Shown here: positions 1-4,406 of the stretch, one piece after another | Layout of the letters: every line of letters starts with the position of its first letter | How positions within the stretch are numbered: position 1 is the stretch's first letter | DNA from: Methanomicrobiales archaeon | Lineage (GTDB): Archaea; Halobacteriota; Methanomicrobia; Methanomicrobiales; Methanospirillaceae | Reading direction: 5' to 3' | DNA: 6,125 bases | Assembly (NCBI GenBank): GCA_013415575.1 | Contig: JAAEES010000094.1 | Span: 1 to 6,125 of the forward strand | The notes under the pieces: generated by a model | What the model was told of the DNA's origin: nothing | The model's database searches: none | Seen by the model: only the letters and a program-made list of their open reading frames with translations | Program-made: the position numbers and the translations under genes

Positions 1-389
1 ATCAGCGAACTTACGGCCATCGCCGTGGAGCTGATGAAGAACGCAGCCGCAACGATCAGGGCATCAACCAGCGGAAAACCGAGCGCATATGCGGCAAGAA
101 AACCGATGACCACGTTGATATTCAGGTCGATGAGCCCGCTGGAGAGGATGGCGGACTGGTTCTTCCAGATGCGGTCCGGCTTTATTTCAAGCCCAAGGAA
201 GAACAAGAGGAAGAGCAGCCCGAGGTGAGTAAGGAATGCCGATATTTCATCCCCTCCGACCAGGTTCAGGCCGCTCGTCCCGAGGACCAGGCCGGCAATG
301 ATGTAGAAGGGAATGGTGGGGAGAGCGTACCGCTTGGTGATCAGTGCCAGGAGCAGGCAAACGAGAAGCGCGAGGACGATTCCCTGCAT
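1..389 (-). CDS. khtU: KhtU-like CPA2 cation/proton antiporter, N-terminal part (cut by window edge)
   Basis: The first 129 residues of a polytopic membrane protein are visible, and the rest lies beyond base 1. The start (ATG at 389-387) opens with a hydrophobic helix (residues 1-18). It continues with helices at about 24-40 and 50-68, the latter ending in FFLGLEIKP, the GLE motif typical of CPA2 (Kef-type) antiporters. A SSTAMA segment at 120-125 resembles the family's fourth-helix region. The ATG overlaps the stop of the upstream khtT in the sequence TGATG, so translation is probably coupled. The family exchanges K+ or Na+ for H+ across the cytoplasmic membrane. The assignment to KhtU rather than a generic Kef protein rests on the khtT neighbour. 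In Bacillus subtilis, KhtTU is a K+/H+ antiporter. The C-terminus, which would show whether a TrkA-N domain is fused, is not visible. Confidence 0.88.
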   Translation of the reverse strand, partial: MQGIVLALLVCLLLALITKRYALPTIPFYIIAGLVLGTSGLNLVGGDEISAFLTHLGLLFLLFFLGLEIKPDRIWKNQSAILSSGLIDLNINVVIGFLAAYALGFPLVDALIVAAAFFISSTAMAVSSL

Positions 390-874
390 CACGTCACCAT
401 GATGTCACGTTCGAAACGCCGGAGCTGATCTGATTCGCCGATTGCCACCAGCGTGTCTCCTTCGTGGAGTTCGAAATCTGCAGCAGGATTGATAATATTT
501 TTGTCCCCCCGGGATACGGCGATAATGGTCACCCCGGTCTTGGCCCGGATCCGGAGATCTTCCAGGCTCTTCCCGGCGATCGTTTTGCCGACGAGGTAGG
601 TATGAATGGTGATCCTGAGGTCCGAGAGAGCGGAAAATGCGAATTCGACACTCTCACGGTCAGCCTCCATGATCGCCCCTGTGAGAATGGAACCGAGCCG
701 CCGGGCTTCAGGAGGTGACAGCTCGGCGACGCTCGGTGTCTGACACCCGTGCTGGAGCGTGTACATCTGGATGTTACCTGATTTGAGGAAAAATACGGCA
801 ATAGTGTCCTGTTTTTCCGTCTCAAGTTCATACTTGGTTCCGATTCCCGGGAGGTTGATCGACCGGAGGGGCAT
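389..874 (-). CDS. khtT: KhtT-like RCK_C (TrkA-C) regulatory subunit of a K+/H+ antiporter
   Basis: This is a soluble 161-residue protein. Residues 8-19 (LPGIGTKYELET) closely resemble the N-terminal motif of B. subtilis KhtT as I remember it (LPGIGKKFEIET), and the length is similar (KhtT is about 165). The middle (about 52-67, SPPEARRLGSILTGAI) also matches the KhtT pattern of a conserved EAR followed by a G-rich helix. Residues about 85-160 form an RCK_C/TrkA-C domain, with GKTI at 96-99, TGVTIIAVSRG at 113-123 and NPAADFELHEGDTLVAIG at 129-146. In Bacillus and Staphylococcus, RCK_C domains of this kind bind cyclic di-AMP and gate the partner antiporter. Here the partner, khtU, starts inside the khtT stop codon. 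No Shine-Dalgarno sequence precedes the ATG, and a TATA-like box sits about 30 bp upstream, suggesting a near-leaderless mRNA. Ligand binding is inferred from homologues only. Confidence 0.9.
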   Translation of the reverse strand: MPLRSINLPGIGTKYELETEKQDTIAVFFLKSGNIQMYTLQHGCQTPSVAELSPPEARRLGSILTGAIMEADRESVEFAFSALSDLRITIHTYLVGKTIAGKSLEDLRIRAKTGVTIIAVSRGDKNIINPAADFELHEGDTLVAIGESDQLRRFERDIMVT

Positions 875-900
875 ACTGAGCGTTTGCGACGGATGCTGAA

Positions 901-910
901 ATAGATTATT
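901..910 (-). promoter_or_regulatory. Probable TATA box of khtTU
   Basis: Read on the minus strand this is AATAATCTAT, an A/T-rich block in a GC-rich divergent intergenic region. Its centre is about 31 bp before the khtT ATG. With the usual archaeal TATA-to-start distance of about 26 bp, transcription would begin about 4 bases before the start codon. That fits the lack of a Shine-Dalgarno sequence. The placement is by eye. Confidence 0.45.
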
Positions 911-924
911 GTCTGATTCGGCCA

Positions 925-959
925 GATTGCCGAGGAACCGGGAGAGAGGGGCGGCAATC
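925..959. repeat. 8-bp perfect inverted repeat in the khtT/DUF5518 divergent promoter region
   Basis: GATTGCCG (925-932) and CGGCAATC (952-959) are exact reverse complements separated by 19 bases. The element lies upstream of the TATA-like boxes of both divergent genes. It could be a regulator binding site made of two half sites about 27 bp centre to centre. Since it should lie outside both transcripts, an RNA hairpin is less likely. No regulator gene is next to it. Confidence 0.4.
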
Positions 960-977
960 CGCGGGTCCTGTCCGAAC

Positions 978-985
978 CTTTATTC
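978..985 (+). promoter_or_regulatory. Probable TATA box of the small membrane protein gene
   Basis: CTTTATTC stands out as an A/T-rich block whose centre is about 27 bp before the ATG at 1009. That is the distance expected if transcription starts at, or a base before, the start codon. There is no Shine-Dalgarno sequence in the 20 bases before the ATG, which fits a leaderless mRNA. Confidence 0.5.
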
Positions 986-1008
986 TTTCCGCCGATAACA
1001 GATCGGGC

Positions 1009-1347
1009 ATGGCTGCAAAGCGATCATTCTGGCTCGGGATCATCGTCGGCTTTATCGTCATGGTGCTCCTCGGCTCACTCCCGGTCCTCGGCCCGGTCAT
1101 CGGGGGTTTCATCGCCGGTATCATTGCCAAGGGGGGCGTCTGGGGAGGGGCGACCGCCGGGTTCATTGCCGGACTTTTCGGCGCAATCGTGATATCAGTC
1201 ATTCTTATCATCGGGGGGAGTCTTCTCTTCGGCATTCCGGGGTTTCTCACAGCGCTTGGGGTATCATTCATCATCGTAATCGCCACCCTCTACTATGGTC
1301 TTCTCGGATTCGTGGGAGGTGCAATCGCAGGGGCGATCGTGAAATGA
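1009..1347 (+). CDS. Small glycine-rich integral membrane protein, DUF5518-like
   Basis: This 112-residue protein is hydrophobic almost throughout. After a short basic N-terminus (MAAKR) there are about four membrane segments, near residues 8-22, 25-41, 47-73 and 80-111. They carry many small-residue spacings (GGFIAGIIAKGG at 31-43, GGATAGFIAGLFGA at 46-59, GGAIAGAI at 103-110) of the kind that let helices pack tightly. The overall pattern resembles DUF5518 proteins, a family of unknown function found in haloarchaea and methanogens, but I assign it from memory of the pattern only. The gene stands alone, divergent from khtTU, with its own TATA-like box. The window gives no clue to its role, and a link to khtTU through the shared intergenic region is only a possibility. 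Confidence 0.8.
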   Translation: MAAKRSFWLGIIVGFIVMVLLGSLPVLGPVIGGFIAGIIAKGGVWGGATAGFIAGLFGAIVISVILIIGGSLLFGIPGFLTALGVSFIIVIATLYYGLLGFVGGAIAGAIVK

Positions 1348-1375
1348 TCGGAGCAGTGGATAGGGCATCATGAAA

Positions 1376-1421
1376 AGAGAGAAACCCCGAAGGAAAGGGG
1401 GAGTCTGTGAGGTTTCTCTTT
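1376..1421 (+). terminator. Stem-loop after the DUF5518-like gene, possible terminator or RNA element
   Basis: Bases 1376-1386 pair with 1411-1421 (nine Watson-Crick pairs, one G-U and a closing A-U), leaving a 24-base loop. Inside, CCCC (1385-1388) can instead pair with GGGG (1397-1400), so two alternative folds compete for the same C residues. The stem begins 28 bases after the stop codon of the upstream gene and ends in a short T-rich run. Archaeal termination mainly needs U-tracts, and this one is weak, so an mRNA 3'-end stabiliser or processing signal is equally possible. Confidence 0.35.
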
Positions 1422-1516
1422 ACGGTTGTCAGACTGCAGAGGGGGGTGCGGTGGCCCTTCCACGTGCATCAGGGTCCACCCGCAGGCCTCTCCACTCCAC
1501 GCATCTGGAGAGACCG

Positions 1517-1526
1517 AATAAAAATA
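1517..1526 (+). promoter_or_regulatory. Probable TATA box of the rlmH transcript
   Basis: AATAAAAATA is the clearest A/T block in the 247-bp gap between the DUF5518-like gene and rlmH, and C-rich sequence follows it at once. Its centre predicts a transcription start near 1548. The first base of an ATG lies exactly there, about 47 bases before the rlmH start. The rest of this gap holds the 1376-1421 hairpin and a weaker six-pair stem (CTCTCC at 1488-1493 with GGAGAG at 1507-1512). Confidence 0.55.
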
Positions 1527-1547
1527 CCCGCCGTGCACCGTGAAAGT

Positions 1548-1604
1548 ATGATCGAACGCCGGAAAGAGACCAGAGTGTTGTGCTGTCAAATACTATGCAG
1601 ATAA
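1548..1604 (+). CDS. Possible 18-residue leader peptide overlapping the rlmH start
   Basis: An ATG located where transcription is predicted to begin opens an 18-codon frame (MIERRKETRVLCCQILCR). It ends in TAA at 1602-1604 and overlaps the rlmH ATG (1595) by ten bases in another frame. The predicted start of transcription would make this ATG the leaderless initiator, with rlmH read by re-initiation or coupling; rlmH itself has no Shine-Dalgarno sequence. The peptide has three cysteines, including a CC pair. The idea rests only on promoter spacing and overlap, and chance is a real alternative. Confidence 0.25.
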   Translation: MIERRKETRVLCCQILCR

Positions 1605-2074
1605 CCATCGTCGCCGTTGGAAAAGTGAGGGAGCCGTTTGTAAAGGACGGCCTGAACACGTACCGTTCCCGGCTTGCACCGTGCCATTCCCTGACCTTCA
1701 TCGATCTTCCGGATGAGCGGGTTCCGGCCAAAATCTCCCCGAAACAAAAAACAACGATCATGGAGGCAGAATGGAACCGATTCCTGGAATCCGGCCTCCG
1801 GGCTGCGGTCACCATCGCCCTTGACCCGGGAGGTGTACTCCTCTCGAGCGAGGAACTTGCCTCCAAAATGAACCAGTATGAGCTTGAGGGGAGAGGATCT
1901 GTTGCTTTCCTCATCGGAGGTCCCCTCGGTCTCCCCGCTGTAGTCCGGCAACAGGCCGACCTGGTACTCTCCCTCTCCAGGATGACCTTTCCCCATCAGC
2001 TGGTCCGCCTCATCCTGATCGAGCAGCTCTATCGGGCAACCTGCATCAACCGGAACATTCCCTATCATAAGTAG
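1595..2074 (+). CDS. rlmH: 23S rRNA (pseudouridine-1915 N3)-methyltransferase RlmH
   Basis: This is a 159-residue SPOUT-class methyltransferase, close to the 155 residues of E. coli RlmH (YbeA). The N-terminus MQITIVAVGKV matches the family's first strand. The SAM-binding knot region is present as FLIGGPLGL (105-113), LSLSRMTFPH (125-134) and LVRLILIEQLYRA (136-148). The protein ends in NIPYHK, corresponding to the conserved PYHR/K tail. In bacteria the dimer acts on the assembled 70S ribosome, methylating N3 of pseudouridine 1915 in helix 69. I chose ATG 1595 because homologues begin there; a GTG at 1580 in frame would add five residues (MLSNT) without family support. No Shine-Dalgarno sequence is seen. 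The stop lies one base from the stop of the convergent radical SAM gene. The archaeal modification site is inferred from the family. Confidence 0.95.
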   Translation: MQITIVAVGKVREPFVKDGLNTYRSRLAPCHSLTFIDLPDERVPAKISPKQKTTIMEAEWNRFLESGLRAAVTIALDPGGVLLSSEELASKMNQYELEGRGSVAFLIGGPLGLPAVVRQQADLVLSLSRMTFPHQLVRLILIEQLYRATCINRNIPYHK

Positions 2075-2075
2075 A

Positions 2076-3197
2076 TCAGGGAATGATCTCGCACCCATTA
2101 TACCGGGTGTGTGAAAAATCTTCCATGCGGATCTGCCCTGATCCGAGGAGTCTGCAGATTTCGGGAAGAACTGAAGTCAGCCCGTCACGGAGATCCCGTA
2201 CCGACTCGCAGATGGCCGCTTTCTCTTCCGGGGGCCATGGCCGGGTGATATCCGCATACAGGCACCGCCCCCCGCAGAAGCCACTGATATCACACCGCCG
2301 GCACGAACCGGTTACTTCCACCACCGGGAGATTTCGGGGATCCGCGGTCCTGATGTGACCGACATAGGAATCTCTCATCCCAATCATAACCGGGCAGGGT
2401 GCGATGTGCCCGTCAGTCATGATGGTATAGTTCGCATACCCGCAGCCACAGCGGAGACGGGAAGGGCGGTCCTGCAGGAGATCGATGGTCGTCTGGAGAA
2501 AAGGATACCACCGGGGAACCCGGCCCTCCGTTTCCATGATCCCGACCCAGTCGGCAATCAGGCCCCTGATACCAGGTATGTAGTGTTCGGTGAGCCACCG
2601 GGAAAACCTCTTCCGCATGGACGAGTCTCCCGAAAAATCGGCATCGATCTGCCAGTGGATTGAGTCATACGAATGCTGATCATTGGATGCAAGGTACCGT
2701 ACCGCATCCCTGATATCAGTCCCTTCCGTAACCGTCATCCGGGCGATCAGCTCCCCGCGGTACCCCCCGGCAATAATCTCCCTGGTGTTCCTGATCACCC
2801 TGTCAAAGGTACCCTTTCCCCGGTTTGAATCCGTGAGCTCACGGGGACCGTCCAGTGAGACAAGAATGGATTCCATCCTGTTCACATACTCAGATCCGAG
2901 CTGATTAAGCAGGATGCCATTTGTCTGGATCATGAAGCGCTGAACCGGGGCCGTATCCATTATCTTCCGGATAAGATCCATTCTCAGCAGTGGTTCGCCG
3001 CCGTAGAATGTAACACAGGGGTCGGGGTCGCGCCCGAGAAACCGGTAGAGCTCCCCGAGTTCGCACGAGAAGTCAGGAGGAAGCGACTCATCGATTGCCA
3101 CATCGGTTTCACCTCCGGCGAGTGCCTCAAACGCCTTTCCCCGGCAGTAGGTGCAGCAGAGATTGCACTCGTCGGTCAGAATGAGGTGGTAGAACAT
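2076..3197 (-). CDS. Radical SAM/SPASM enzyme, putative peptide-modifying type (archaeal AF1577-like family)
   Basis: This 373-residue enzyme has the radical SAM cluster motif CX3CX2C at C11, C15 and C18, only ten residues from the start. YGGEP follows at 65-69, the glycine-rich SAM contact. A C-terminal SPASM domain is complete: C250 (or C252), G263-X4-C268, then C299-X2-C302-X5-C308-X3-C312 and C330 after 17 residues, the pattern that holds auxiliary [4Fe-4S] clusters. Such enzymes typically modify ribosomally made peptides or protein side chains. From memory the N-terminus and the C-terminal YNGCEIIP resemble the archaeal AF1577/Mhun_1560-type families, whose substrates are not known to me. 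The gene lies 30 nt after the TPR gene, in its frame, with no promoter or Shine-Dalgarno sequence between them, so co-transcription is likely. No precursor peptide gene is evident in the window. A maturase for an enzyme is an alternative role. Confidence 0.88.
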   Translation of the reverse strand: MFYHLILTDECNLCCTYCRGKAFEALAGGETDVAIDESLPPDFSCELGELYRFLGRDPDPCVTFYGGEPLLRMDLIRKIMDTAPVQRFMIQTNGILLNQLGSEYVNRMESILVSLDGPRELTDSNRGKGTFDRVIRNTREIIAGGYRGELIARMTVTEGTDIRDAVRYLASNDQHSYDSIHWQIDADFSGDSSMRKRFSRWLTEHYIPGIRGLIADWVGIMETEGRVPRWYPFLQTTIDLLQDRPSRLRCGCGYANYTIMTDGHIAPCPVMIGMRDSYVGHIRTADPRNLPVVEVTGSCRRCDISGFCGGRCLYADITRPWPPEEKAAICESVRDLRDGLTSVLPEICRLLGSGQIRMEDFSHTRYNGCEIIP

Positions 3198-3227
3198 GAG
3201 AAAACCGAATTCTGCTTCAGCCGGGGG

Positions 3228-4088
3228 TCATGATTTCCGCTGCAGCGTCCTGATAACCGTCAGTACGGCAGCAACAACCAGGGCACTGATGATCGAGATT
3301 CCTGATACCGGCACTATTGTTGGGAGGGGCAGGCTGCTGTTCTCATCGGTCACGGGTGTCGCCAGGACGGGGTTACCCCGTGCACGGAGGATGGTATCCA
3401 TGGCCTTCGTCCTCCCCTGCTCTGCCCGTTCATACTTGGGATTGATCTCAAGCGCCTTTTCATACGCGGCCACCGCCTCCTCATACCTGCCGAGCCGGGA
3501 GAGGGCATCGCCCTTGTTGGTCCAGAGTTCTGCATCGAACCCGGCATAGTTCGGATGTTTCCTCATCTCTACGTCAGCCAGCTGGATGACTTCCTGGTAG
3601 ATCTCCATGGCACCGGTTGAATCTCCCGTTTCCTGGAGGCTTATGCCCTTCTGAAGGAGCGCATAAATATCCCGCTGGTTGATCCCGAGTGCCCGGTCAT
3701 AGGCCCGGATCGCTTCCTGAGGCTTCCCGAGCATTTCCAGGGAGTCCCCCAGGTTTGTCCATGCTTCGGAGTAGTACGGGTCGATTGCGATCGCATGCTC
3801 GAATGCCAGCACTGCATCTTCGTATCGTCCGGTACGCATATGGGCCGTTCCCAGTTTATTCCAGGCGATACTGTTGTAGGGATCCACGGCAACCGCCGCA
3901 TCATATGCATCCAGAGCCTCATGATACATCTTCTGAACCATAAGATCATCGCCCTTCCGGAGATGAGCTGCCGCTATCTCAGAAGGGGTATCGGCCGATC
4001 CGGGAGGAAGCAATATGACCGCCGACAGGATCAGGACAGCTACCACGAAGCGCCCTAATGAAGATGAGGCGGGATTCTCTCTACGCAT
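3228..4088 (-). CDS. Exported, membrane-anchored tetratricopeptide repeat (TPR) protein
   Basis: This is a 286-residue protein. Residues 1-32 look like a Sec signal peptide: RR near the start, a hydrophobic core at 14-27, and a likely cleavage site after GSA at 30-32. Five TPR units follow: about 35-72, 73-106, 107-140, 141-185 (with an 11-residue insertion) and 186-219. Three of them are exactly 34 residues long and show the W/LG/Y/A/P pattern. A short linker rich in P, T and S leads to a transmembrane helix at about 264-279 and a basic tail (RTLQRKS). The repeats should therefore sit outside the cytoplasmic membrane as a protein-binding scaffold. The C-terminal layout resembles archaeosortase-type signals, but the PGF or PEF motif is absent, so simple anchoring is likelier. 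It is the first gene of a probable two-gene unit with the radical SAM enzyme. The partner is unknown. Confidence 0.85.
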   Translation of the reverse strand: MRRENPASSSLGRFVVAVLILSAVILLPPGSADTPSEIAAAHLRKGDDLMVQKMYHEALDAYDAAVAVDPYNSIAWNKLGTAHMRTGRYEDAVLAFEHAIAIDPYYSEAWTNLGDSLEMLGKPQEAIRAYDRALGINQRDIYALLQKGISLQETGDSTGAMEIYQEVIQLADVEMRKHPNYAGFDAELWTNKGDALSRLGRYEEAVAAYEKALEINPKYERAEQGRTKAMDTILRARGNPVLATPVTDENSSLPLPTIVPVSGISIISALVVAAVLTVIRTLQRKS

Positions 4089-4115
4089 ATGGTTATCTAT
4101 GATTTCGGTGTGAGG

Positions 4116-4126
4116 GGTTATTATCC
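4116..4126 (-). promoter_or_regulatory. Candidate TATA box of the TPR-radical SAM unit
   Basis: On the minus strand this reads GGATAATAACC. Its centre is 33 bp from the TPR ATG, predicting a start about 7 bases before it, like the near-leaderless genes elsewhere in the window. A second candidate, TTATAA at 4147-4152, would give a leader of about 35 bases. The sequence does not settle which one is used. Confidence 0.35.
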
Positions 4127-4172
4127 TAACGAAGGGGAAACCTGGCTTATAATCGCGGGAAAATTAAATTTC

Positions 4173-4196
4173 AGGAAAAATAGCCGTATTTTTTCT
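4173..4196. terminator. A/T-rich hairpin flanked by U-tracts on both strands, likely marC terminator
   Basis: AGGAAAAATA (4173-4182) and TATTTTTTCT (4187-4196) form ten pairs, one of them G-U, around a GCCG loop. Transcripts of either strand end the stem in a run of five or six U. As the only convincing stop signal between marC and the TPR promoter, it probably ends marC transcription on the minus strand. The same sequence on the plus strand has no known gene to terminate. Confidence 0.45.
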
Positions 4197-4265
4197 CTCA
4201 ATTCCTCTCCATCAGGAGCCGCGGTTCCGGATTCGTATTCCGGAGGATTCGGTTATCATTTTCTC

Positions 4266-4316
4266 TACCCGGGGTGACCCGGGAACTCCCGGAGAGAATC
4301 TTCCCAGACCCGGGTA
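4266..4316. repeat. Nested inverted repeats built on CCCGGG
   Basis: TACCCGGG (4266-4273) and CCCGGGTA (4309-4316) are an exact 8-bp inverted repeat. Inside it, the first CCCGGG can also pair with a nearby CCCGGG (4278-4283) across a GTGA tetraloop of the stable GNRA class on the plus strand. Because each CCCGGG is self-complementary, several alternative folds are possible. A role in the marC 3' untranslated region or as a protein site is unproven. Confidence 0.45.
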
Positions 4317-4322
4317 TTCCTT

Positions 4323-4369
4323 CCCCGTCATAAATCGTCTCTGCCGGTACACTCCACACTGCGACGGGG
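4323..4369 (-). terminator. Seven-pair stem-loop in the marC 3' region
   Basis: CCCCGTC (4323-4329) is the exact reverse complement of GACGGGG (4363-4369), with 33 bases between. In the marC transcript the stem starts about 38 bases after the stop codon. It is not followed by a U-tract, so it is more likely an mRNA 3'-end structure than a terminator on its own. Confidence 0.3.
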
Positions 4370-4406
4370 TAATTCCACCAGAGGTACCCGGGCGGCTCTT
4401 CGTGCT

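Larger units (their letters stand above)
4089..4406. other. 318-bp non-coding spacer between marC and the TPR gene, rich in inverted repeats
   Basis: No credible gene is seen here on either strand. Contents, beginning nearest the TPR gene, are as follows. Two candidate TATA boxes (4116-4126 and 4147-4152) come first. Then the A/T hairpin at 4173-4196. TCCGGA occurs twice around a seven-base loop (4228-4246 region). A TACCCGGG/CCCGGGTA inverted repeat (4266-4273 with 4309-4316) contains a tight CCCGGG-GTGA-CCCGGG hairpin. CCCCGTC (4323-4329) pairs with GACGGGG (4363-4369), and a further TACCCGGG lies at 4385-4392. The GC-rich elements lie just after the marC stop, in the expected 3' untranslated part of its mRNA. 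Confidence 0.6.

Noticed and set aside
529..957. Long minus-strand open frame across khtT
   Set aside because: It overlaps khtT in another frame, is rich in S, R and P as expected of GC-driven shadow frames, and matches no family.
906..1286. 126-codon minus-strand frame opposite the DUF5518-like gene
   Set aside because: Its repetitive M, P and T composition is what the antisense of a glycine/isoleucine-rich membrane gene produces. The plus-strand frame has the promoter and membrane pattern.
1370..1543. 57-codon plus-strand frame starting MKREKPRRKGG
   Set aside because: It runs through both the hairpin and the rlmH TATA box, has no ribosome binding site or promoter of its own, and its arginine- and proline-rich tail looks non-coding.
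1580..1594. GTG at 1580 as the rlmH start
   Set aside because: It would add five residues before the family's conserved N-terminus, and there is no Shine-Dalgarno sequence to favour it.
1586..2098. 170-codon minus-strand frame opposite rlmH
   Set aside because: rlmH on the plus strand has clear family motifs. The antisense frame has none and overlaps the radical SAM stop.
3228..3230. TGA at the end of the TPR gene as a selenocysteine codon
   Set aside because: The TPR protein already ends naturally in a transmembrane anchor with a basic tail, and the enzyme begins with its family N-terminus at the next ATG. No SECIS-like structure was evident.
3350..3949. Short frames on both strands inside the TPR gene
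   Set aside because: They are periodic shadows of the TPR repeats, without start signals or recognisable domains.
4089..4277. 62-codon plus-strand frame in the spacer before the TPR gene, considered as a radical SAM substrate
   Set aside because: It is on the strand opposite the enzyme, starts at the TPR start codon, has no ribosome binding site and spans the A/T hairpin and repeats. It shows no leader/core layout.
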